Shown piece after piece: positions 1-7,557 of a stretch of 15,000 nucleotides of DNA. The stretch is from Halisarca cf. caerulea (Eukaryota; Porifera; Demospongiae; Chondrillida; Halisarcidae), in assembly GCA_963170055.1 (NCBI GenBank), contig CAUJGJ010000376.1, positions 440,001 to 455,000 of the forward strand, in the 5' to 3' direction. The notes beneath the pieces were generated by a model that was given only the letters and a program-made list of their open reading frames with translations, searched no databases and had not been told where the DNA came from. Position numbers and translations under genes: made by a program. Within the stretch, counting starts at the first letter, position 1. The number at the start of each line of letters is the position of its first letter.

Positions 1-74
1 GTGTGTGTGTGTGTGTTTACCCATGCATATGTGATTGGTAAGTTGCTTGAACTTGTCAGTTCAACTATACTCAC

Positions 75-182
75 ACTAACTTGGACTGTTTAGAAATAAC
101 AGGCTCTATTCCATCCAGGATGTAGTGCTGGGCCAAATGCCTGTAGTCCTCAAGTTCACTAGGCATTGGCAGGAACCTGGAC

Positions 183-254
<72 letters not shown>

Positions 255-963
255 TATGTGTGTGTGTGTGTGTGTGTCCATCCGTATGAGATAACAAATT
301 GCATGATACACATTCACACACACTGATGGAATGCAAGCACACATACGTACACACATGCACTTGCACTGGAACACACCTATACCACTGGAATACACGTGTA
401 CATTGTAGAGTGGTCTATGTACCTGGTGTGGGGTAGCGTTGCCTTGGTACCATAGTCTACAAAGAACACACTACAGTAAGTGGGAGAGAAAGAGTTTCAT
501 TATCATTTCTACCATCAAATGGCACATGTTGACATGTAGTACATTGCAACACACATGCACAGACCTGAACTAACACACAACCCTTCACATGTCCGAACTG
601 CATACAAACCATCCCACAAGCACTTACTCTGCAAGACATCCTTTAGAAGACTGGAAGACGTTCTCCACCGATCCTCTTGACCAAACACCTGGCTCTCTCT
701 CAACCAGATAAGTTACGTGTTTGCTAGGAAACTTGACCGCTGCTTCATTCCGTTTCACAGTCGACAAAGAACGGAATATGGCCTTCTCCACCGTCCGGAA
801 CTCTTCTGGAATGTTCTTTCCACGCGATACGGCCCAGACTAAAAATGTACCATCTTCTTTTAGCTAAGTAGCATGCAAACGTGTTCGATAAGGCACGGAA
901 CAACGAACAACTATAAATTGTACAAATGCTTACACGTAGGAGAGTCACTTCTCTAAGCGCCAT
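75..963 (-). CDS. 5' end of a spliced host gene, putative Tudor-domain (TDRD12-like) protein, partial
   Basis: I assembled three coding exons on the minus strand: 963-934 (30 nt), 863-628 (236 nt) and 176-75 (102 nt), giving 122 residues plus two bases. The ATG at 963-961 has A at -3 and G at +4. Donors are GTAAGC (933), GTAAGT (627) and GTGAGTA (74); acceptors end in TTAG (864) and CCAG (177). Exon 1 ends in phase 0 and exon 2 starts in phase 0; exon 2 ends in GA and exon 3 begins with G, restoring GAG. The protein has GVWSRG near residues 69-74 and AQHYILDGIEP near 104-114. These resemble the W-x-R strand and the A-x(3)-L-x-GI-x-P end of extended Tudor domains. The start (MALREVTLLRLKEDGTFLVW) recalls the N-terminal Tudor domain of TDRD12, a piRNA-pathway helicase. 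The exon structure is well supported; the family is an inference. The gene runs off the window to the left. Confidence 0.55.
177..627 (-). other. intron 2 of the host gene, carrying the long TG/CA microsatellite
   Basis: This is a 451-nt intron with donor GTAAGT and acceptor TGTCCAG. On the coding strand the (CA)n tract ends about 8 nt before the acceptor, so tract length could affect recognition of the splice site. I see no other gene in this stretch. Confidence 0.5.
185..277. repeat. (TG)n microsatellite
   Basis: About 93 bp of nearly pure TG dinucleotides with two TATG interruptions near 247-257. A shorter TG tract opens the window at 1-16. Translated frames here are only His-Thr or Cys-Val runs and are not genes. 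Confidence 0.95.
864..933 (-). other. intron 1 of the host gene
   Basis: This is a 70-nt intron with donor GTAAGC and acceptor GCTACTTAG. It joins exons in phase 0. Such a short AT-rich intron fits a compact invertebrate gene. Confidence 0.55.
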
Positions 964-1003
964 TTTACGATAGATCACGTGAACTGCAGACTCTATAGTA
1001 TCT

Positions 1004-1025
1004 CTTAGTATCAATAGATACTAAG
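1004..1025. repeat. short perfect palindrome across the left junction of the retrotransposon block
   Basis: CTTAGTATC (1004-1012) and GATACTAAG (1017-1025) are exact reverse complements around a 4-nt AATA loop. The homology between the two element copies stops at 1018, so the palindrome straddles the junction between host DNA and element. Confidence 0.8.
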
Positions 1026-1926
1026 GTGTGCTGCTAAGGCAGCCCCAAACTGTAGAGAACAAACTAGGAGGGAAATGGGAGGGCGGGATCAAAAGAAGAG
1101 CGTCAGCAGAGCTTCCACTAAGCTATGGGTTCTGTTTACAGAATAGCTACCTTCGTTGTCGCAGCAACCTAGTTACCCCCCTCATTGGACTGCATCCCCC
1201 TTTTCTAGCTTGCATTGGTCGCGAAACTCTCTAATGCAATTCGAATAACGCCCCTCATACCCGCTTCGACCGCGCCATTTTCCTCGCACCGACGCTTCCA
1301 CCCAAAGCGTGAAGCCCGTACGCTCCCTAATTAACTCCGATTACCTCCGTAATCTCCATTTAATTATGTTCACTACCTTGAGCATAGACCACAGAAGAGC
1401 TGAGCCCACTATTTGGAACACCGTAACTGAACCCCCTGTCGATCAACCGTACCGAACTAGTCACGGCATCGAATGATACCCATGACTGGCGGTCGGTTGG
1501 GACGTTAAAGGGCACGCCCCCCTCACCACGTGGTTTGGGGAAGCCATGCTTCTTCCACAAATGACAGCCGCAGCTGGAATACCCCAAACCACGAGCACGC
1601 CGAGCAACGACCTTGCCGCCGAACACTGGTGACCCATTGTGAAGTGAGTCCTACTTGTATTGCCGTCCCCGTTACCGCATCTCATATCACAAGCAAAGCA
1701 GTTCAGCCTCTGCACCCGAGTAAAATCACAACCATACCTATCCTATGAAGCTAAGTAAGCAAAACACAATATATACGAAGATCGAAACGGATAAGCTTCA
1801 CCCCCTGTTTGAAATAATAATAACCAGAACAACATTCAGTACACCAATTAGAACTAAACCGTTAATTGAGCTCTAAAGTAGAATACAAATCACTAAACAA
1901 TAACAAGTATAAAGGTATAAAGGGAG

Positions 1927-2919
1927 TTAACTATCCACCAAGCGTGCAGCAAATGCCACTAACTGATCTTGAGGTGTCTTGATGTACGACTGATAAGCCG
2001 AGCTGTCCCAACGGCCTAAAAGCTTAATACAGCTCTCGGGAATTCCGACCTGAGCTGCTGTAGTAGCTGCTCCAATGCGGAAACTATGACCTGAATACTT
2101 GACACTGTCAATGCCCTGAGACCCCAATGCATTGCGAACCAGCTGTACAAACAAGGATCTCCGCAAAGGTTGTTTGTTCTCGAGGCAGAACAAGGGGCCT
2201 GGTGCAAAACCACGATAATTGAGATAAGCCAGTAAAGATTCCACTGGACAGAGGTCCTTGGATGTTTTTGGCAGGTAGATAGTGACCCCCACCCGGAAAG
2301 GATCCGTCTTTGAGGCCTTTATCCGAACACTAGCAACCTTGGGTGAAGACCGGTTATCGAATGACACGTCCGCTATAGTCAAATGAATGTCAGAGTTGAA
2401 TGCCACTCCGTCAGGTACCACAAATTCACCACATCGTAAGAAACCAAAAAAACCAACATTGCATGCGGCCCAGAGCATAACATTCTGATAACTAGAGGGG
2501 TTCGATTTAAGGGCAGTTTTCAACTTTCTCAAAATCCGGTCTGTAATAGGCAGTCTGGGTCGATTGACAACCCCATTCACCCGCTTGATGCCCTGCACAA
2601 GCAAGTGCACACGGGGAGAACTTCCGATAAAAGCTAACCCCCGCAATACATGAATATGACGAATTGAAGCTAAATATACTTTGATAGTTTGATGTGAGAG
2701 CTTATCTTGTCCTAAAGATGCTACAAAATGAAGAAGCACCCTCTCTGATGTAGGGTAAGGGGTCAATTGCAATCGCTGGCAAAACTCCTCGAAGCGCCTT
2801 CTACCCACTGCATAAGCTCGGGCTGTTGAGGGCGCAATTCCTGCTGCCAAGAACTGGTGAAGAGAGTCCTCCACCTGTTGGAGAGCCAGTCCGGCCTCTC
2901 CATCACCACTAATTTCCAC
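1927..2919 (-). CDS. tyrosine recombinase (integrase) of the left retrotransposon copy
   Basis: The 330-residue frame is identical in protein sequence to the right copy's ORF3. It is a phage-integrase-fold recombinase expected to insert the element's circular DNA. Visible catalytic residues are Arg162 in FLRCGEF, a candidate Lys near 201-204, the HSFR box (His278, Arg281), Trp304 in GRWDS and the likely nucleophile Tyr312 in YQSYI. An N-terminal SAM-like DNA-binding region spans about residues 15-110. No ATG lies near the start (the first codon is GTG), and the first 157 bp overlap the RT frame, so expression needs splicing, frameshifting or reinitiation. The copy looks intact, but its promoter-proximal end is missing. 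Confidence 0.9.
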   Translation of the reverse strand: MEISGDGEAGLALQQVEDSLHQFLAAGIAPSTARAYAVGRRRFEEFCQRLQLTPYPTSERVLLHFVASLGQDKLSHQTIKVYLASIRHIHVLRGLAFIGSSPRVHLLVQGIKRVNGVVNRPRLPITDRILRKLKTALKSNPSSYQNVMLWAACNVGFFGFLRCGEFVVPDGVAFNSDIHLTIADVSFDNRSSPKVASVRIKASKTDPFRVGVTIYLPKTSKDLCPVESLLAYLNYRGFAPGPLFCLENKQPLRRSLFVQLVRNALGSQGIDSVKYSGHSFRIGAATTAAQVGIPESCIKLLGRWDSSAYQSYIKTPQDQLVAFAARLVDS

Positions 2920-4550
2920 AAAGGAGCAGGAATTGGCGTGGGCTCTTTGTCTGCTGTAGGCACCTGAAGAAAAAATTGATGGCAGTTATCGCGAGAAATA
3001 GCATCGGCCGGGCCATTCTCCTTGCCCGGTACATGCTTCAACCTTAGAGAAAACCCAAAATATGATACCACAAAAAACAGTGTGCGAAGCAGGTGCATCA
3101 CCATCCCCGAGCTCTCCCTCGCTGTACCGCTATTTACGGCACAAACTACAGACAAGTTGTCACATTCTCCAAGCACCACCTGTCCTCGCCACACATCACC
3201 CCAAATAGCACAGGCGCAAACCACCGGGCATAACTCTTTGACCATGATCGAAGTATCCTCCCAACCAATGGGCCATGCACCCTGTATCCAATGATTACCC
3301 CAAAGAGCACCACAGCCCCAGCCTCCGGAAGCATCTGATGAAAATACCACTGATGGAACTGCAGCGCCAACCAAAGCCATTAGCGAGCGGCCATTCCAAT
3401 GGGACATGAAGCTTTGCCACCAAGCTAAATCCGATCGAAAACCCTGATTTAGCCGAATATGAAAATGACCCTTGCGGGCAACACTCAGTAAATCATACAT
3501 CCTTCGAAGAAAGACTCTGCCTTGGGGAAGCACCGTGCAAGCATGATTCAACTTCCCTAAAAGATGCTCCAGCTCCTTTCTGACACAAGACTTCTTAGAG
3601 ACCCACGACCCCAATAAAAGGACCAGTTGGTCCAACTTCTCTTTCGGTAAGCGGATCTCCATTGTCTCTGAATCCAACTCAAACCCCAAAAATTGCAAAA
3701 CTGTAACGGGCCCCGCTATCTTCTCCATGGCCAAAGGAACACCCAACATTTGGCAGCAATCCTTCAATGAATCCAATGCAGACTGACACTCCTTGGACTC
3801 AGGACTGCCCAGGACAAGAAAATCATCCAAATAATGAAGGATGAACTTTACACCCTTGGTACATACAATCCACTCCAAGCCATCCGCATAAGCATTAAAC
3901 AAAACTGGAGCAGAAGATAAGCCAAAAGGAAGCTGGGTGTCAATGTACACCTTCTTATCAAAAGACATTCCCAACAGATAACGATCTTTAGGATGAACCG
4001 GGATAATTCGGTAGGCACTAGCAATGTCAATTTTGGCCATCAATGTCCCGGGGCCAAGATGCAACAGCATTTTAGCAGCATCCAAGACTGATGCATATCT
4101 CATGGCCGTGAGAGATTTGTCGATGCCCCCATTGACACTACCACCATCTGGAAAAGAAAGGTCCACTATGAGGCGCCATCTACCAGGCTTGCCAGACTTT
4201 GGTATAACGCCAAAACGGTTGATGACCACCTCACCGCATTCACCTGGAGACCAAGGGCCGGAAATGGACCCTCGAGTTTGCTCCTTCTTCAAGTAATCAC
4301 GCACTACTGATGCATTCTCTGATGCAGATGGCAAATTGCGACCTGCAGAACGAACCGGGCGCCCATCAAAACCGAGACGTACACCCAAAATCATGCCGTC
4401 GAGAAGCAACTTCACCCACTGACGATGAGGGTGGCCTGCCAGAGCAGCCTCCCATGCCTTAGCTTTAAGAGGAGATGATACCCGCTGGGCCTCTGGAGGT
4501 AAAGAAACCACCTTGCCCGGCACTGAGTCTGCAACCGCGTGAATATCCAC
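2763..4550 (-). CDS. reverse transcriptase-RNase H of the left retrotransposon copy
   Basis: This is a 595-residue frame, open further upstream to about 4629, where an in-frame stop lies. It differs from the right copy at two residues: Arg instead of Cys at 84 and Cys instead of Arg at 230, both CGT/TGT changes. Reverse-transcriptase motifs are KIDIASAYR (Asp175), FGLSSAP (about 209-215) and YLDD (240-243). RNase H acidic residues are Asp406, Glu439, Asp464 and Asp516 (ENGPADAISRD). The enzyme would make and process element cDNA. No stop or frameshift is present, yet the copy lacks the 5' end, so it is probably not autonomous. There is no ATG near the N-terminus, as in the other copy. Confidence 0.92.
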   Translation of the reverse strand: MDIHAVADSVPGKVVSLPPEAQRVSSPLKAKAWEAALAGHPHRQWVKLLLDGMILGVRLGFDGRPVRSAGRNLPSASENASVVRDYLKKEQTRGSISGPWSPGECGEVVINRFGVIPKSGKPGRWRLIVDLSFPDGGSVNGGIDKSLTAMRYASVLDAAKMLLHLGPGTLMAKIDIASAYRIIPVHPKDRYLLGMSFDKKVYIDTQLPFGLSSAPVLFNAYADGLEWIVCTKGVKFILHYLDDFLVLGSPESKECQSALDSLKDCCQMLGVPLAMEKIAGPVTVLQFLGFELDSETMEIRLPKEKLDQLVLLLGSWVSKKSCVRKELEHLLGKLNHACTVLPQGRVFLRRMYDLLSVARKGHFHIRLNQGFRSDLAWWQSFMSHWNGRSLMALVGAAVPSVVFSSDASGGWGCGALWGNHWIQGAWPIGWEDTSIMVKELCPVVCACAIWGDVWRGQVVLGECDNLSVVCAVNSGTARESSGMVMHLLRTLFFVVSYFGFSLRLKHVPGKENGPADAISRDNCHQFFLQVPTADKEPTPIPAPLWKLVVMERPDWLSNRWRTLFTSSWQQELRPQQPELMQWVEGASRSFASDCN

Positions 4551-4912
4551 GAACTGCTTGGCTAGCCTCTGGGATGCAGCCCATCCTTGAGAAATAGGTA
4601 CACCTAAGGTCGAGATCAGGAAACACCCCTAAATAGCAAATCCCACTATAATATTAAAAACCAACTCTGCTAGACCTAGACTTGTTGGTCAACCGAGAAC
4701 TGATTGAAAACGATATGGAATCAATTACACATACTAAATAGTGGAATATTAAAAGATTACAGCTAAAACACGTAAATACCTAAAATCAAATACAAGAACC
4801 AGATACTAAAAGTCTACAATTTAAGATCTAAATAAGAATTATACAAGTATATATAGTCCCAGACCATAGCATACATGTAAGTGTCTCACAAGCCTGAGTT
4901 AACAGCAAATTT

Positions 4913-5201
4913 TTACATCCTTCTACCATAACGGATGAAGGGAGACCTAATTGGCCCCGGTGGATGACCGGAAGGACCCATGAAGGGTGGTGGAAGCTGC
5001 CCCTCCTCCTGCCTAGCACGGCCACAATATGGTGCCTTATGCCCAGAGCGGCCACAAAAGGAACAGACATGAGGGAAAGGGCAGTACATCTTATCACACC
5101 TACGCAAGTTCCAATTATCGCAAGCTTGAGCTGGACGCCGGGGAGGAGTGTTTGCTTTATACTCCTGCGTAGAACGAGCTCCAATGGCCAACGCCCACAA
5201 A
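4913..5201 (-). pseudogene. 5'-truncated fragment of the gag-like ORF1 (left copy)
   Basis: Only about the last 95 residues of ORF1 remain. They start near the segment WALAIGARSTQEYK and keep both zinc fingers: the CCCH-like finger, and the CCHC knuckle with CSFCGRSGHKAPYC spacing. The break falls at 5201, after which the sequence turns into A-rich and (TAA)n DNA. No start codon or upstream exon is present, so it cannot make the full protein. Confidence 0.85.
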
Positions 5202-5280
5202 AAAAAGAAACAATACTAATAATCTATCCTATACTATACTATAATAATAATAATATAATAATAATAATAATAATATAATA
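5202..5280. repeat. AT-rich (TAA)n-like spacer between the two element copies
   Basis: It begins with a short A-rich tract, then ACTATACTATAA-like sequence, then imperfect TAA/TATAA repeats up to the fold-back palindrome. It has no counterpart in the rest of the element. It may be original host DNA, slippage or filler DNA from the rearrangement. Confidence 0.8.
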
Positions 5281-5314
5281 GGCTATGGGTTCTGTAAACA
5301 GAACCCATAGCCTA
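5279..5314. repeat. 36-bp perfect fold-back palindrome at the 5' end of the right copy
   Basis: Arms 5279-5295 and 5298-5314 are exact 17-bp reverse complements around a 2-nt AA loop. In A2 (10961-10986) the same region is only partly palindromic: TTCTGT-AA-ACAGAA is conserved, but the flanking GGG that completes the pairing is absent on the left side. The left copy (around 1122-1147) has the A2 form. Confidence 0.85.
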
Positions 5315-5345
5315 GTGGAAGCTCTGCTGACGCTCTTCTTTTGAT
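5290..5345 (+). repeat. A1 terminal direct repeat
   Basis: These 56 bp are identical to 10965-11020 (offset 5675). The repeat contains the palindromic core TTCTGT-AA-ACAGAA (5290-5303) and ends within the ORF1 start codon at 5344-5346. A third copy is in the left element at 1088-1143, with one substitution at 1121. Confidence 0.9.
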
Positions 5346-7195
5346 GATGTCTGAAGATACGGTTACAGTTTCTTCCTTGTCCCAGACTGTCGCCGACTTG
5401 TCGGCCGCCGTGTCATCGATCCAGAGACAGCAAGAGAGGTTGCTGGATACCCTGGTGTCGTCTCAGGTTCAGCCCTCCTCCAACGGTCCGAGTCACGACT
5501 CCAATAGTGGGTCTGGAGGCTCGGGTGAGTTTTTATTTTGTTTTTGTCGTTGTAGCGGTTGTGTTCTTATGTTTTTGTCTTTAATTTCGGTAGTTTATTG
5601 TGGCAGGGTATGGCCTTGGCTAGCTTTAATTTGTCGGAGTGTTTTCTTTTCGGAATATTTGTTTTTGTTCGTTACTTGTGATGCGGCAGGATTGTTTTTA
5701 TGTTTGTGGTTGCAACAAATGGTTTGGTTACCTTTTGCGTGGGAGGTATGGTACTTGTGGCTTCCCAGTTTACGAATTCTTTTGGAGTCACCCTTTAGCA
5801 AGGTCTTAGTTGTGTGCATATTAGTTCATTTGTTGTGTGCTGTAGGTGGGTGGGTAAGTTTCTGGTTGTCCTTTCTTGTATTTGTTCCGTTATAGTCGCT
5901 GGTTCTTAGGGGTATTTGTGCTACTGTGGAGCTGTTTGTAAGTTTTCTTTGATTGCTAGAGGCTCAGGTGGTGTCGTTGTATCACGTTTTCCTTTCACTT
6001 CTCGTTTCGGATATGATTTTCGGGGAGCTGTTCTGTTAGGGCTCTCTTCTATACTATGATGGGGGTTCAGTTTTATTCGGAGACAACCTCTTGTGTTTCT
6101 CCAGGCTCTCGGCTGTGGGTACCAGCATTTGGAGATGTCCTCTAGTGGCTCTCCTCTCTCTCTCTCTTAGACTATGACTTTTAGCATGACCCGCTATAGG
6201 GTCCTCTATGCTCATTATCATGGGTAGGGTCATTTGGAAGATGTCCTTTTGAGGATTTCCCCTTTGCATGATATATCGGTTACTGGATATCTCTGTGTCT
6301 TACAGAATATTCTCTTTAGACTCTGTATTTTGGCTTCGTTGTGGTCACGAGGTCGTATGTAGTTCGGCGTTCACGTTGGCTTGTATGATTGTATTTTCTG
6401 TTAGGTCACAATGCGGGCTCTGCCCACTCTGGTCAGGAACATGGGACTCTTTCTGGTAAAGAGCCAGAACCATTATCGTCGTCCCCTTCTACTCCAGCTT
6501 CAACTCCGGTTGAAAAAGCAGAATCTGGTTTTGTTCCAGGAGCTGGCTTGCCCGCTATACCTGCTACTTTGGTGTCCCGGATTACTCGGGGAGAATTTAT
6601 AGATCTGGGGGAGCTGCTTCCGGAGTATATTGGGGAAATGTTTTTAAAGTCCCAGCAGTCGAGCAAACATGCTAAGAAACCCCCTCCTATTGAGAAGCCT
6701 ACCGAGTGGATGCTGGTCTTTTCTTGTTTTGTGGCGGTCATGGTTCACTACAAACCATCTTTGGCTTCAAGTCTGGTCGCGTATCAGGCGTCAATCATGC
6801 GTCTGGTGCGTGATTATCCTGGACGTGCGTGGTGGACCTACGATCGGTCTTTCCGCCAGAAGATGGCTGCTTCTCCTGAGGGAGACTGGGGAAAGTTAGA
6901 CCATGATTTGTGGGCGTTGGCCATTGGAGCTCGTTCTACGCAGGAGTATAAAGCAAACACTCCTCCCCGGCGTCCAGCTCAAGCTTGCGATAATTGGAAC
7001 TTGCGTAGGTGTGATAAGATGTACTGCCCTTTCCCTCATGTCTGTTCCTTTTGTGGCCGCTCTGGGCATAAGGCACCATATTGTGGCCGTGCTAGGCAGG
7101 AGGAGGGGCAGCTTCCACCACCCTTCATGGGTCCTTCCGGTCATCCACCGGGGCCAATTAGGTCTCCCTTCATCCGTTATGGTAGAAGGATGTAA
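5344..7195 (+). CDS. gag-like ORF1 protein with coiled coil and tandem zinc fingers, spliced (join 5344-5524, 6405-7195)
   Basis: Two exons give 323 residues. Exon 1 starts at ATG 5344 (another ATG follows at 5347) and ends with one base of a Gly codon at donor G|GTGAGT; exon 2 starts after TTTTCTGTTAG and completes GGT. Residues 12-37 form a regular heptad pattern (Leu12, Val16, Leu19, Val23, Ile26, Gln30, Leu33, Leu37), suggesting an oligomerising coiled coil. A Ser/Pro/Gly-rich linker spans about 45-100. A conserved-looking region WWTYDRSFR with a downstream LDHDLW (about 203-230) matches the style of DIRS-group ORF1 proteins. Fingers are Cys255-x7-Cys263-x4-Cys268-x3-His272, then the knuckle Cys274-x2-Cys277-x4-His282-x4-Cys287. 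The likely role is RNA binding and particle assembly. Exon joining is inferred and has no transcript evidence. Confidence 0.8.
5525..6404 (+). other. putative 880-nt spliceosomal intron inside ORF1
   Basis: The donor is GTGAGT and the acceptor is GTATTTTCTGTTAG. The interior is strongly T/G-rich and stops occur in every frame across it. Coding character (Ser/Gln/Gly-rich, heptads) stops exactly at the donor and resumes (SGQEHG, Ser/Pro-rich) after the acceptor, with codon phase 1 restored. The frame that runs on to 5895 gives only a hydrophobic Phe/Leu/Val string typical of T-rich intron. The left copy is truncated downstream of this point, so only one copy of the intron is present here. Confidence 0.75.
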
Positions 7196-7479
7196 AAATT
7201 TGCTGTTAACTCAGGCTTGTGAGACACTTACATGTATGCTATGGTCTGGGACTATATATACTTGTATAATTCTTATTTAGATCTTAAATTGTAGACTTTT
7301 AGTATCTGGTTCTTGTATTTGATTTTAGGTATTTACGTGTTTTAGCTGTAATCTTTTAATATTCCACTATTTAGTATGTGTAATTGATTCCATATCGTTT
7401 TCAATCAGTTCTCGGTTGACCAACAAGTCTAGGTCTAGCAGAGTTGGTTTTTAATATTATAGTGGGATTTGCTATTTAG
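7196..7479 (+). other. AT-rich spacer between ORF1 and the RT frame
   Basis: This 284-bp stretch is duplicated in the left copy at 4629-4912. No ORF of interest is present. It ends with TTGCTATTTAG at 7479, which is both an in-frame stop for ORF2 and an acceptable splice acceptor. TTATAG near 7459 is another possible acceptor. It could be an intron, or an untranslated spacer used for reinitiation. Confidence 0.5.
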
Positions 7480-7557
7480 GGGTGTTTCCTGATCTCGACC
7501 TTAGGTGTACCTATTTCTCAAGGATGGGCTGCATCCCAGAGGCTAGCCAAGCAGTTC

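Larger units (their letters stand above)
1018..5201 (-). mobile_element. truncated minus-strand copy of a Ngaro/DIRS-like tyrosine-recombinase retrotransposon
   Basis: This segment is the reverse complement of 6907-11090. Position i pairs with 12108-i along the full 4184 bp without a net indel. It lacks the element's 5' part (A1 repeat, ORF1 exon 1, intron and most of exon 2) and the distal 3' part (equivalent of 11091-11602 including B2). It keeps intact RT-RNase H and tyrosine-recombinase frames and the A2-like repeat (1088-1143). I noticed three substitutions against the other copy, at 1121, 3863 and 4301. No target-site duplication was found, as expected for tyrosine-recombinase insertion. 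The 3' end points at the host gene 55 bp away. Confidence 0.9.

Noticed and set aside
71..395. Minus-strand frames rich in His-Thr or Cys-Val
   Set aside because: They are translations of the (TG)n microsatellite. Only the segment 176-75 of one frame is kept, as an exon.
5527..5895. Hydrophobic C-terminal extension of the ORF1 exon 1 frame, resembling membrane segments
   Set aside because: It starts exactly at a GTGAGT donor and reflects T-rich intron sequence; the spliced frame is better.
6054..6269. Minus-strand 71-codon frame inside the ORF1 intron
   Set aside because: It has no recognisable domain and lies in low-complexity intron sequence.
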